64,000 nucleotides of DNA from Kuschelorhynchus macadamiae (GCA_030620095.1 JAUTXW010005188.1:560001-624000); one strand, 5' to 3'; numbered from the stretch's first letter, positions 40,905-51,677 are shown. Made by a program: numbers and translations. Notes: generated from the sequence alone by a model not told the origin.

Positions 40905-41215
40905 GAAAAGTTACTTTAAAGCTTAGTGGCATACCCTTGTCATATCGCTTTCAATGCCAGTATTGGATATATTTTTGACGATGGAGGTTTTGCCACGCTT
41001 CTTACAGAGACTGATGTTTTTGCTGAAAATACGTGCAGAATGATGCTGGAGGGAAAGCATTACTCAAGAGCAATACGTGGCCTCACATTATCACATTAAC
41101 TGCAGATGCCACATCTAGATTATTTTTTGGGTCTTTGATGAAGTGGTATCAGCCTAATGAAATACAAGTGTTGCTTACTCCAGCAATAGCAACAGTCATA
41201 AGAGATTTTTAAAAT
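40905..41215 (+). pseudogene. Transposon protein fragment inside the satellite
   Basis: Readable stretches GGFATLLTETDVFAENTCRMM and EGKHYSRAIRGLTL, then LFFGSLMKWYQPNEIQ and a VLLTPAIATVIRDF end. I associate the GK-YxRAxRxxxL segment with the N-terminal half of the same multicopy family as the remnant at 37.6-38.9 kb, but the match is from memory of the family's general look. Stops are present. It interrupts the satellite block. Confidence 0.4.
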
Positions 41216-41835
41216 GAGGCCGTTCCCTATTTCAATTTTTCATAAAAAGTGAATGACCGGGGGTTTAAAGTTATCTCAAAGCTACCAAAATGGACTCAAA
41301 TCTTTATCTAGGCAAACAGCTTTCTAGCTACTTAGATTGAGGCACTTCTTCCTTGCAATTTTTCATAAAAGGTGAATGACCGGGTGTTTAAAGTCATCCT
41401 AAAGCTACCAAATCTAAAGCTATCAGCATTAAATGACGAGGTACCAACTTTCTAGCCCCTCAACTGAGGGATTTCCCACTTGCAATTTTTTAAATAAAGT
41501 GAATGATCAGGGGTTTAAGGTTATCCTAAAGTTACCAAAATTGACGCAAATTTTTACTAAAACAAGTAACATAAAATGGCTTAGTATCAACTTTCTAGCC
41601 CTTCAGATTGAGGCATTTCCCTTTTGAAATCTTCTATATAAAGTGAATGAGTGGAGGTTTAGAGTCATCCTAAAGCTATCAAAATTGGCTTAAATCTTCA
41701 CTAAAGCAAGCAGCATAAAACGACTGAGTATCAACTTTCTAGTCCCTCATCCTAGTGCTACCAAAATCGACCCAAATCTTTAACAAAAATAGCTTAGTCT
41801 CAATTTTCTAGCCCCTCAAATTGAGGAGGCACTTC
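41215..41835 (+). repeat. About 144-bp satellite, block 2b
   Basis: Further units with GAATGACCGG-type boxes at 41251, 41373, 41501 and 41645; spacings of 122, 128 and 144 reflect internal deletions. It ends near CACTTCCCTCTTGCAA at about 41843. Confidence 0.85.
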
Positions 41836-42129
41836 CCTCTTGCAAATAATGCCGGTCGGTAAGGCAAGCAAGCGTTCCGCGCAGCAATCCTGTTTTAGCT
41901 TGATAGGTATCATGAAAAGGGAGGGGTCACGGTGCGCTCTAGCGTCTAGTAGGCAAGATGGCGAAACTAAATTGCGACCAAATAACATTTTTGTAATCAC
42001 CCTCTCTGGTTTTACATATCTTCACGCTTTAGCGTCCCTAGATGCCAAAATTAGGGGTCATATTGGGATGACCTGGTAATATTTTGGAAAAATCCACTAT
42101 GGCGGAAAAATGCTAAAAAAAAATTGTTA
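41836..42129. other. Unassigned segment between two repeat blocks
   Basis: A relatively GC-rich segment with overlapping open frames on both strands (41800-42079), none with a recognised motif. Confidence 0.4.
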
Positions 42130-43140
42130 GAGTGGTGTATTTGGAGTATCCAGTAAAATAGCAAGTCTTTTTAAATTGTCGACGTTTTGCAAGTTAATTG
42201 TTGCATCCTCAGGATAGTTACATATATAGATTCTATATCCTGCATTAAACCCTTATTAGCAGTCTTTACCTATTCCGTTGGTCCGCATATATTTCCCAGA
42301 TATTAAGTTTCAAAATGGCTTTCGTTAAGAGTCCTCTCGTTATTATGTCCGAGTGGTGTATTATTTGGGGTTAGGACCCAGTAAAAAAAGTCTATTTTTA
42401 AAAAGTCGACCTTTCGCAGCTTTATTGTTGCAACTTCAGGACACATATATAGATTCTATATCCTGCATGGAACCCATATTTTTTTACCTACACCGTTGGT
42501 CTGCAGATATTTTCCAGATATTAAGTTTCTAAATGGTTTTCTTTAACGATCCTCTTGTTGGTATGTTAGAGTACTATATTATTTGGGGTTAGGTTCCAGT
42601 AAAAAAACAAAAGACTTTTTTAAATTGCCGACGTTTCGGAACCTTTTTGTTGACATTTCCCAGATATTGAGTTTCTAAATAGTTTTCGTTTACGATCCTC
42701 TCGTTTTTATGCTAGAGTGGTGTATTATTTGGGGTTAGGATTTATGTCCTGCATGAAACCCATATTTATCAGTCTTTACCTACTTCGTTGGTTCGCAGAT
42801 ATTTCCCAGATAAGTTTCTAAATGGTTTTCGTTAACGATCCTCTTGTTGTTATATTAGAGTGGTGTATTATTTGGGCTTAGGAAATCCAGTAAAGAAACA
42901 AAATACTTTTTTTTAGAATGTCGACGTTTCGCTACTTGATTGTTGCATCCTCAGGACACATATATTTTCTATCCTGCATGAAACCCATATTACCAGCCTT
43001 TACCTACTACATTGGTGCGCAGATATTTCCCTGATATTAAGTTTCTAAATGGTTTTCGTTAACGATCCTCTTATTTTTACGTTAGAGTGGTGTATTATTT
43101 GGGCTTAGGAAATATCTGCGGACCAACGGAGTAGGTAAAG
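42130..43140. repeat. About 220-bp tandem repeat with hammerhead-like cores on the minus strand
   Basis: The marker GAGTGGTGTATTATTTGGG starts units at 42130, 42351, 42569 (variant), 42715, 42858 and 43085. Full units are 221, 218 and 227 bp; two are shortened to 146 and 143 bp by deletions removing the same part. Shared boxes: GTCGACGTTTCG, TTGTTGCATCCTCAGGACA, ATCCTGCATGAAACCC, TTTACCTACTxCGTTGG. The last unit switches after 59 bp into an inverted copy of the TTTACCTA...TTTCC portion (43111-43140). Confidence 0.9.
42917..42960 (-). ncRNA. Best hammerhead-ribozyme-like motif (repeat unit 5)
   Basis: Minus strand: ATGTGTC, then CTGAGGA, then TGCAACAATCAAGTAGC, then GAAAC, then GTC, then GACAT. 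TGTC before the first core box can pair with GACA after GTC as stem I; CUGANGA and GAAA are intact; cleavage would be expected after GTC. Stem II is short (GC/GC, with GCAA/TTGC better in unit 1), and stem III would be minimal. Type I hammerheads with tiny stem III are known in Penelope-like elements and retrozymes; activity here is inference. Confidence 0.4.
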
Positions 43141-43550
43141 ACCTGGTGGAGTTTCAATTCAAGATGACGAAAAATTGCCAATAAAATTTTTAGAACGTAA
43201 AGTTTTGCAGAAAAATTAAATGTGAAAATGAGATAAACTAGTACGAAGTCAATATGACGTAGCAAAATAGTGTTGTGTCAATGTAAAAACTACTTATTGA
43301 ATTTATTTTAAATTATGCCCAAAAGTCAAATGTGGCATAGATAGAAAGAAAATGGTAAAATATTGGTAGAAATCAAATACGATGGAACAAAATGGCGCCA
43401 AATCAAAATGAAAAGACAATATATGTAAAACATATATACTGTGACTATGTATTGAACTAAATTGGATCACACTTCACTATTCCTAACAAATGGAAAAAAA
43501 TCATAACGAGGGAAGTTTCGGGTAAAGAAAATTTACCGATTTTCTTAATC
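43141..43550 (-). repeat. Inverted block of the 125-bp GGCCGCCATTTTG family
   Basis: The complement of 43400-43545 matches 26.93-27.1 kb: CCCTCGTTATGA, a TTxACCCGxAACTTCC-type box, and a TAGTGAAGTGTGA box. AAAATGGCGCC near 43390 is the complement of the family's GGC-GCCATTTT box. Confidence 0.65.
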
Positions 43551-44668
43551 TGCTCTTAGAAACAGTCACTCACTAATCTACTTTTCACTCTGATTCTGAA
43601 TATTTGTTTTACAAAATAATTCCGATTCGTAATCGGCGATACTGCAAGAGTAGACAACTCCTGTCAAGTAGGAACCATAGGAAACGGTGGTAAGAACGTG
43701 AAAGAGCTTGGTTGATTAAAAAAATACACTTATTGTTCGTAATGTCTACAAATCGCCACTAATCTCAGCAGAGCGCACCCGGGCCCGGGGCCCTGAGTAA
43801 TAGACGCATTGACAATATTATTTTGCATGCTAACGTTCCGAGACTCAAACTTTGAGGACATGTATCTCAAAAACCGTAAGATCAAACTGAATACTGTTTT
43901 CACTAAAAACTTCCTTGGTAAGTCTGCTATATTTTCTTAGCAGACTGTATAGTAAGATTTCTTCAAAAAAATTACGATGGTTGAAAAAGTCTCGCAAAAA
44001 ACTGTAAACAGAATATTTTTTCTGTCATTTCAATAACGAAAAAACCATCTATAATATTTTTTTATTGTAATATCTAGGTAAAGAACTGCACTTCAAAATA
44101 AAAAAAATGCTTCGATATAAACTGCTGACCACCTCAAGTGCATAAACGAAAATCGTCGTATAAATTTAAAATAAAATATCTCTGAAACGAAACCAGATAT
44201 TTTAATGCGGTTTTCAGGATATTATCGTAGTTTCTTTTCAGATTAATCCTAAGATCAAATGGCTTCCGTAAATTTATCACTTTTGATATACCGGGTGGTT
44301 ATAAAAAAATAGTGATTTATTTACAAATTTTCATGTTAGCAACAACCATAGGTAATACTCTGTTTTTATTTTTAATATACCGCGTTATCCGTTATTATAA
44401 AAAATTAAGCGAAATAATGAAGCAAACCTGCACCATAATTGTGACAAATGTAATGTTTATCCTTTTACAACATATCTCCTATGACAAACTTTCTACATTT
44501 TCTCGTTTAATTTTTAAGATAAATGTTTCTAATTTGGTATATTTCAAATAAGGGAAAAGGGAACTAACTACTGAAAATAAAATGTACAGGATGTCTTATT
44601 TAAAAAAGCAAAGTTATACTTGTATCTTTGACAATTGACATTTCTTATTTTTCTTTGTATAATGTAAA
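43551..44668. other. Intergenic DNA with dispersed repeat arm (about 44120-44330)
   Basis: Contains a GC-rich CCCGGGCCCGGGG palindromic spot near 43778. From about 44120 to 44330 it carries a sequence repeated inverted at 54674-54855 (boxes CCTCAAGTGCATAAA, AAAATATCTCTGAAACGAA, GCGGTTTTCAGGATATTATCGT, GATATACCGG). This reads like an old MITE or mariner arm. Confidence 0.5.
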
Positions 44669-44672
44669 ACAT

Positions 44673-47600
44673 CGTCGGCGAAACCCGAAAAGTGTGTAAC
44701 TCCACCTTTAGTTGGATTTTAGGTTTTTGTGCCATCTATTAGCCTTAAGTCAAAGCTATCGCTGTAGAAATTTGTGTATATCGCATAAAAGTAGATATTT
44801 TGAAATTTATAAAACAGAAATCTATCTAACTCCACTCAGCTGTTTTTGTAAATGTAATATGTGTAACTCCTCTAGTCTGCCATTTTTGATCTCTGAACTG
44901 AACTGTGCTTAAAGTACCGGCTTATATTTTGTTTCATTTTTCAATAGGTGTCATCAGTTATTTTAACTAAGGTAAGTATCTCTATAATAGTTTTAACTTA
45001 TATTAAAAGCGAATCCAATACCAAAATCAGATAACAGGTTATTTTAATAAAACATTGGAGTTACACATTTTTCCTCCAAATTTAGTTTGTCTTATACAAA
45101 TATGAAATGTGTGTAACTCCACACCGTTAAAAATGGGAAATTTGAGACAGATCTATTTTTAGTTCTTATTTTAGGTCTCCATATTTTTGGATAATATCTA
45201 TTTGCACAAGAAGATAGGCATAATGTTTTAAGGCATTTTTATTAGGGAATCCAAACTACGTGATTTCTGTCCTCCACAGCTGAAAATGTCAAAAATCATT
45301 ACAATTAAATTGAATAAAAACACATTCGATAACAAAATAATTCGTTTACAATGATTTAGAACTACATAATATTGTGATATGTATGAAAATTACTAAAACA
45401 AAAACATCGTACACGTAATAGAATACTATTTTTCTTTGTTTGCCATACAAATCGAAGAACATCACCTATTTTGACGAGTTTTTGGAATGCTTAATTTTGC
45501 GGTTTAAAGCAAACATGAAAACAAAATGTCAGTTTTGCAGTCGAGGGTGCTAGAAGTAACCATGGCAGTCTTGTGATCATCACAACAACAAAAGAATGAT
45601 GACATGTAAAAAGCGACGTTCATTGATAGCTCATTTACTTTGACTCGAAATTATTCGCGGCATTTAAAAACGCGCGCGGCAATATGGTTTCTTGGGCGAC
45701 AATTCATTACTCACAGTGCAGCTAAACTAGACTGGTACTTGCACTAAAATTGCACGAAATTGTCAATAATTCAATGCATTTTATTTATTATTAATTTAGA
45801 TAGACGAATTTAGGTAACAATTGAGTTAATTTGTTAAACCATGATCATAATTTGAAATTATCTACATGGACTTTAAAGGCTTATCATTTTAGACTCCAAT
45901 CATGTCAAGAGGAAAGCAATGTGTTGATATGGCCTTACAATCCATTAAAGCAAATAAGAACAAACCATGTAATATAAAAACATTATTATCGAGTACTACA
46001 TTGTAACAGAAACAACTTTTTTTTTTTGATTTAGGCAAAATAGCTACAATGAACCAAGAAACCATAGGTAAAAGAGATCTACGCGGCGAAGCTATATAAG
46101 TGGGCCATGGAATAGGTGGTCAGATAGAAGAAAATATTAAAGTAATAGAAATTGAAGAAGTGCAGGGTTCCGAAGAAAAACAAGTTTTACCACAAACAGA
46201 AAATTCCGAACTTGAACCAGACAAAAATGAATTCTTGGATGGATCAGGGTTTTCCTTGCCTGGTATGGATTTTTAATATATCTATTTCTTGCAAAAAAAT
46301 ACTTTTTTTTCCTTTTAGTTTTTTACGATATTGCTACAATGGACCCAGAATCAATAGACGAAACAGATATACTTGGTGAAAATACAACAGTTGTACAGGT
46401 AATAGAAATAGAAGTGCTTCAGCAGGGTTCTCAAGAAATGCCTGCATTATCACAAGCAGGACTCTACGAACTTGAAACGGAAACAAACCAATCCTGTGAT
46501 GGTGAATCTAACGAATATCTACTTCAAGATCATCCTGAAAGCAATACCGAAGAATTTAGTGATATAAAAAATGATATTGAGATAGAAGGTTAACTTGAAA
46601 ACGAAAGAGAGAATGTAGAGGAGGTAAACCAAAACCACGGAGAACGACCACGGAAAAAACGACGTGTATATCTGAAGCAAGATTCTTCACATTTGCAAAA
46701 TAAAAAAAACAGGGAGCTGGATAAGGCTTACCAGAGTAAAAAGAAAGTAGGTAGTGAGTGGAACTACAAAGTTGAAAAACCATGAAAAACAGACGCTCCG
46801 AAGTCACACAGGAATATCGTCAAGAAATATTTGATAAGTTTTGGAAGCTTTCATGGCCTGAAAAAAAACAATTTGCGATAGGGCTAATTTCCCTACAGAA
46901 GGTAGAAAGACGTCGAGGTATCAATGAAGACAGTAGGAGAAATTATTCATCAAAATACTACTTAAAATGTGCTAATTTGAAAACTTACAGAGTATGCAAA
47001 AATATGTTCACAAGTACTTTGGGGATATCAGAAAATGTGATTTTGCTATGGTTAGATAAAGACAGTACCATGACTGAAGGTAACGGCAGAGTAGCTGAAA
47101 GACCTAGAAGAGAAAACGAAGACTACATCAATTAATCAGCTGAAAATATTTTTAGCATTATTTCCCAAGATGGAATCTTACTATTGTCGGGCTTCCACCA
47201 GCAAATTATATTTAGAGCACTTATGGCAGAGTAGAAGGGAACTATTTCGCTTTTACAGAGATAACTGATGTATTGAGCAAAATGAACAAGCTGTTAGCAT
47301 AACGTCATTCGGTTCAGTATTTAATGGATTGAGTTTATCACTATACCGACCCAAAAAAGATCAGTGCGATGTGTGCATGGGCACTAAAAATATATCTGAT
47401 GAAGTATACCAAGAGCACTTGGTCTTAAAGGAAGAGGCTAGGCGCGAAAAAGGCAGTGATAAGCTCTCCGACAATGATATAGTTCTGACTATGGATCTGC
47501 AATCGGTGTTGCTTGCACCGAAATCAAAAGTTTCACTAATGTAGTAGCTAGCCGCGCACAACTTTACTCTTTGTAACATAAAGTCTAATGATGGCTATTG

Positions 47601-48430
47601 TTTTTTATGGAGCGAGGTTAAGGGCGCTCTAGGCGCGAATGAGTTTTCAAGTCTACTCAAATATTTTATTGAAAACATGATTTTACCAACTATCGATAGA
47701 AGTTTATCAAAAATTATACTCTGGAGTGACAGCTGCATAGCCCAAAACAAAAACACTGTGTTATCGAACGCTCTTTTAAACATTGCTATGAAAAATGATG
47801 TTGTAATAATGCAAACGTTCTTAAAGAAAGGGCATACGCAAATGGAGGCTGATTTCATGCACTCGGTTATTGAACGTCGCTTACGTAATCGTGATATCAA
47901 CGTACCTGCTGACTACATGCAATATTGCAAAACTGCACGCTTAAATCCGCCACTATATTTTGTTAAATACTGTTCTTTTGATTTTTTTTTAAATTTTGAT
48001 AGCATCAGATTCTATAATTCAATTAGACCTGGGCGCAAAGCCGGTGATCCAGTTGTTAATGACATTAAACAACTGAGATATAATCATATTAGTGGTGGTA
48101 TTGAATTTAAATTACGTCATACTACTAACTTCAAGGTTGCAAGCGAGGCAAGAGACCCTTGGTAGGGAAGATTTGCCTAGTTTATACCGAAGTAGAAGAA
48201 AAATTTCTCCACCTCCAACAATTGAAAAGGGGCCTAGATGCAGATTACCATAGTTATTACGATAATATTCCTTACGAATAGGAAATAGTTAATAGGTATT
48301 CCTGATGGGTAATTAACTTGTTTAATGTTCTTACAAATATTGACTAAACCAGTTGTAAACAAAAGAGTTTTTGGTCTTTCCTGTAAAACTTAATAAAACG
48401 GAGTTACACACTTTTCGGGTTTCGATGACG
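44673..48430 (+). mobile_element. 3.76-kb DNA transposon, DUF7869-like transposase family
   Basis: The terminal inverted repeats are 31 bp: CGTC, two variable bases, CGAAACCCGAAAAGTGTG, then TAACTCC, at 44673-44703 and complementarily at 48400-48430. Both sides are flanked by ACAT (44669-44672, 48431-48434), a probable 4-bp target duplication. The motif GTAACTCC or its complement recurs several times in the left subterminal region (about 44861, 45058, 45113), which suggests transposase-binding sites. A single degraded coding region occupies the right half. Confidence 0.85.
46034..48165 (+). pseudogene. Transposase-like protein with D-D-E/D-type core, degraded
   Basis: In order: acidic N-terminal segments (46049-46590), a basic KKRR region (46650), the conserved IFDKFWKLSWPEKKQF and Y..CKNMFTSTLGIS block (46782-47135), LFPKMESYYCR, PKKDQCDVC, then candidate catalytic segments: TMDLQSVLLAPK, LWSDSCIAQNKNT and GHTQMEADFMHSVIERR. 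These three acidic segments are the conserved core of a widespread family (I relate it to DUF7869, from memory). Stops at 46591, 46782, 47134, 47258 and 47542 and some frameshifts interrupt it. It is read in the direction expected for the surrounding termini. Confidence 0.75.
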
Positions 48431-48520
48431 ACATGATAAAAAACGTGAGTAAAAAAATACATAGCAAAATGAGAAATTTGACGTTGTAGTAAAAAGTTCT
48501 AGCATTTTAAAGATTTCGCA

Positions 48521-48860
48521 AGTAGTATAGCAGGGGCGGTCCTACGTCACCTCGATGGCATTTTGACCAACGATCGGTCCTATTAGCTCTTCGCCTCACC
48601 TGCCTGCAAGAAGTGTTGACCTGTCAACTTTTGTACACCTGTCTTAAGCGTGACACCTGGTTTGTACAGGTAGCTGTTATTTACCAAAAAAAAAATTCCA
48701 AGAAGCGAGCTTTGCCGAGCCTCGCGTCATCATCACAAGAGCCAAGCCTCGCCTCGCCGAATTCAGACGAAATATACCGAGAATTATTTTTCTGTTAATT
48801 AAAATTAAAGTGTTCGACGTAAAACTAAAGGTCAGCCGATAACAAAAGTTCAAGTATGTA
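48521..48860 (+). repeat. Polinton left terminal inverted repeat
   Basis: About 340 bp, matching the complement of 53426-53698 through CCTGCCTGCAAGAAGTGTT, GCCTCGCGTCATCATCACAA and GGTCAGCCGATAACAAAAGT. It contains an extra segment (about 48650-48710) absent from the right repeat. Confidence 0.93.
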
Positions 48861-49229
48861 GATAAGGTGGAAGGATCTTTGTGTAGTATTGAGATGAGCA
48901 ATAAAATATTGTTTTATAGATAAGTTAAATATTTGTTTCGACTAATAGCTTATACCAGGTGATAAAAAAACGTATAGCACTTAAAATAATTAATATATAT
49001 GTAAAATATAGAGGATTTAATAGCAGTCGATCAATAACCAGACTGGTGGTAATATATGCCTGTTCCAGTCGACAGAACGTGTCAAGAGTGTAACGGGAAC
49101 TCAATATCTCCAAACATCTGTGCGTTTTGCCGCTGTGAAAAGAGGCTAACGGACAAAAGAGGATTAATAGACATACCGTTTTGTATTATTTAAAAGAAGA
49201 ATACGAAAGAAGGAGAAGGCTGCAAAATA

Positions 49230-49784
49230 ATGAGTAAATTTGTTTTACTTTTCTTTGGTATTCTTTTCAATTATTATGTCCTAACTAATAGCCAACCAAC
49301 GACGGCGACGACGACAAAGAGATATTATCCAGAAGAGCGCAGTTATAATTTCATTTTAATTAATAATAGACGATATTATATTTTGAGAAATGTAAGTTTA
49401 AGAACATTTCAAGACACTGGTTATAATGTATGGTTTCACATACATTATGATTTAATAAAACCTGATGGAAATGTAAAGCCAAACGATAAAATATTTAATT
49501 TGGCTAATCACCAAATAGGTCTAGTGCCCCACTTAAAAAACAATGAATCAATCGTAACGTATGTTCCTGTGAATATTAATGAACCTGCAGATATATATTG
49601 TAAGTGGTATACTGCCAGATATTTTCGAAATAAAAATATTTATCTTGAATATAAGCCTGTAGAACTAAAAGACATTTTTAGTGCACATTCCACTGTTTAC
49701 AGCACTGGTCAGAGAGAATTAGGAGACATTTTTAGTGTAAATTCTACTGATTACAGTACATGTCAAATTACATATTTATTATAA
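49230..49784 (+). CDS. Uncharacterised secreted-type protein in the Polinton, 184 aa
   Basis: An intact open frame of 184 codons. The first 21 residues (MSKFVLLFFGILFNYYVLTNS) form a good signal peptide, followed by a Thr-rich stretch and a Tyr/Asn-rich body. Near the C-terminus a motif of about 17 residues is repeated: KDIFSAHSTVYSTGQ then GDIFSVNSTDYSTCQ. There is no transmembrane segment after the signal. I do not recognise the family. It lies just inside the left inverted repeat, the usual position for lineage-specific Polinton cargo genes. Preservation of frame, in contrast to the nearby broken genes, suggests recent insertion or selection. Confidence 0.65.
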   Translation: MSKFVLLFFGILFNYYVLTNSQPTTATTTKRYYPEERSYNFILINNRRYYILRNVSLRTFQDTGYNVWFHIHYDLIKPDGNVKPNDKIFNLANHQIGLVPHLKNNESIVTYVPVNINEPADIYCKWYTARYFRNKNIYLEYKPVELKDIFSAHSTVYSTGQRELGDIFSVNSTDYSTCQITYLL

Positions 49785-50178
49785 TAAGACCCTGTACGTA
49801 CACAAAATGGATTTTGAAATAATCTTTTAATTTTTATGTCAAATATGTAATTGTTTAGTTGAAAAAAATATTAATAAACACTTAAAACATAGAGTAAAGT
49901 TATTAAAATTTTGTGATACTTGTTTAGTAAATTGGTGTAAATAGTAATAGGTCTATGATTTTAATGTCAAAATAGAACAGTACAAAAATATTGAAATTAA
50001 AATGTAAAAAAACTACTATGGTTTATTTTATTTGTTTTTAGTTTTACTTAGTGGGTGTGATGTAAATTCACGTGGTTTTTAGTCACCAACAGAACAATGA
50101 TTAAAAAAAGTCGTAAAGTTTTATTTATAAAAGAAAGTAGACTGAACTAGGCGTCAGTAGTGTCTCGTAACTCGGACT

Positions 50179-50709
50179 ATGGCAGGAGGAAATTCGATTT
50201 TATGTCTTGATATCCAAGGATTTAATTGTGCCTCTGGATTTACTCCAAAAGAACTAGTCGTGTATGATGGAACACGTTCAAATTTTCTTTTCAAACCACC
50301 ATATAATAAAAGCGTGTTAAAAGGTCAGGATTTAAAAACGATATCTTATCTCGAAAACTCATATTATGGTCTAATATGGGAGTCTGGTGTAATAGACTTA
50401 AACGAACTAGCAAATGTCTTAGAACATGTGATGAAAAGATATGATGCCCTAAAAATATACGTCAAAAGAGATGAAAAGGTGTTTTTAAGAAAATTTATAA
50501 GTGCGGAAAAAATTTTTAAAATACCTCTGGAGAGTGAACCGAAGCTAAGGTTTAAAAAAGTTCCCGAATGTCACTTTCACAAGGATCCATATGGCACTAC
50601 TTGGCATTGTGCATTATCAAACGCTAAGTTGTTATATAAATATAAATACTGTTTTTTTTGTTTGAAGATAAATAAATTATTGGTAAAAAACATGGAAATA
50701 AATAAATAA
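50179..50709 (+). CDS. Uncharacterised Polinton-associated protein, 176 aa
   Basis: Intact 176-codon frame. It opens MAGGNSILCLDIQGFNCASGF and has KELVVYDG and FLFKPPYNKSVL early, YGLIWESGVIDLNELANVL in the middle and a His/Cys-rich end (CHFHKDP, TTWHCALS, CFFCLK) that could bind metal. Similar proteins with an opening D-xxGF, a KELxxxD and an FxFKPP motif occur in insect genomes next to mobile DNA; I cannot name a function. It is convergent with the integrase, whose end lies 36 bp beyond its stop. Confidence 0.6.
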   Translation: MAGGNSILCLDIQGFNCASGFTPKELVVYDGTRSNFLFKPPYNKSVLKGQDLKTISYLENSYYGLIWESGVIDLNELANVLEHVMKRYDALKIYVKRDEKVFLRKFISAEKIFKIPLESEPKLRFKKVPECHFHKDPYGTTWHCALSNAKLLYKYKYCFFCLKINKLLVKNMEINK

Positions 50710-50744
50710 AACGTATATGAAAAAAATATTTATTTATATATAAG

Positions 50745-51677
50745 TCATTCTACATTATTTTTGTCTATCCAACTATTATGCTTATCACTGAAACCTAACC
50801 ATTTTACAAATACTTTATTGTTTTTACATATTAACACTTTTTCAACTAAATAAATGTCTGGATATTTAACTTTTTGCAATTGAAGTTCATAGAATCCTCC
50901 TTTAATGTCTTGTTTTTCTGCATCTTGAAGTAGGTATGTTGCTGGATTTGTAAGTTTAACTTTTTTTACACTAAAAATTTCTGTTGACCAATTTGGTTGG
51001 TATTGTTTATCGAAAACTCCTCTAAATTTGGAAATTCTTACATGACCACCTATCTTGAATTTTGATTTCGATGTCATTTTAATTCGATTATAAACCGTGT
51101 TTAATAGCAGTTTTTCACGCTTTTTTGATATTTCAGCCGGTTTTAAACCTGTGGTAGTGTGTTCTCGATTATTACAGGAATAAACGATTTGTTTTAATAT
51201 ATTAAACCACTTGTATGAGCCTTGAAGATTAAATTCTTTCCACATCATTCCTTTAAGGGTTCAATTTACACGTTCAACAATAGATGCTTTTTTCTCACTG
51301 TAAACTAAATAATGTTTGACATTATATTTTTTCATTAAAATCATCATTTCTTTTCCAGTAAATTCACCACCGGCATCTGTATAGAGATGTATAGGTCTCT
51401 GTTCTTTGAATACATTTTCCATCGCTTTAGATACCTCTTTGGCAGTTTTTGTTTTCAACGGATAAGCCCAAACGTATTTAGAAAAACAGTTAATTACGAC
51501 GAGTATATATTTGTATCTTTTGTTTTCTTGTACGTATTCTTTCACATCAACCAAATCAGCTTGCATTAAGTCCAATAGAGATTTCACAATAAACTTTCTT
51601 CTTTTAAAATTTACTCTTGATGGTTTATGCAGTTCTTCAACAATATCTTTTTTTACTTTAGTTACAAATTTAGACAT
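50745..51677 (-). pseudogene. Polinton integrase with C-terminal chromodomain, one in-frame stop
   Basis: A retrovirus-type DDE integrase that would insert the element. The reading frame is continuous for 311 codons except for one TGA (51261-51263), lying directly after the SIVERVN motif with the catalytic Glu. Other landmarks: LMQADLVDV (first Asp), FSKYVWAYPLK, LYTDAGGEF (second Asp), HTTTGLKPAEI, the KIGGHVRISK and PNWSTEIF blocks of the C-terminal barrel, and the chromodomain YLVEKVLICKNNKVFVKWLGF. A single C-to-T-type change could explain the stop. This is the best preserved core Polinton gene here. Confidence 0.93.

Noticed and set aside
41800..42079. Overlapping frames on both strands of a GC-richer patch
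   Set aside because: Neither strand gives a recognised motif; probably part of an unidentified repeat.
43765..43800. CCCGGGCCCGGGG patch as a possible CpG-island promoter
   Set aside because: Too short, isolated, and no transcription unit next to it.
48613..48901. Open frames within the Polinton left end
   Set aside because: They lie in the terminal inverted repeat and are mirrored at 53394-53675, so they are not separate genes.
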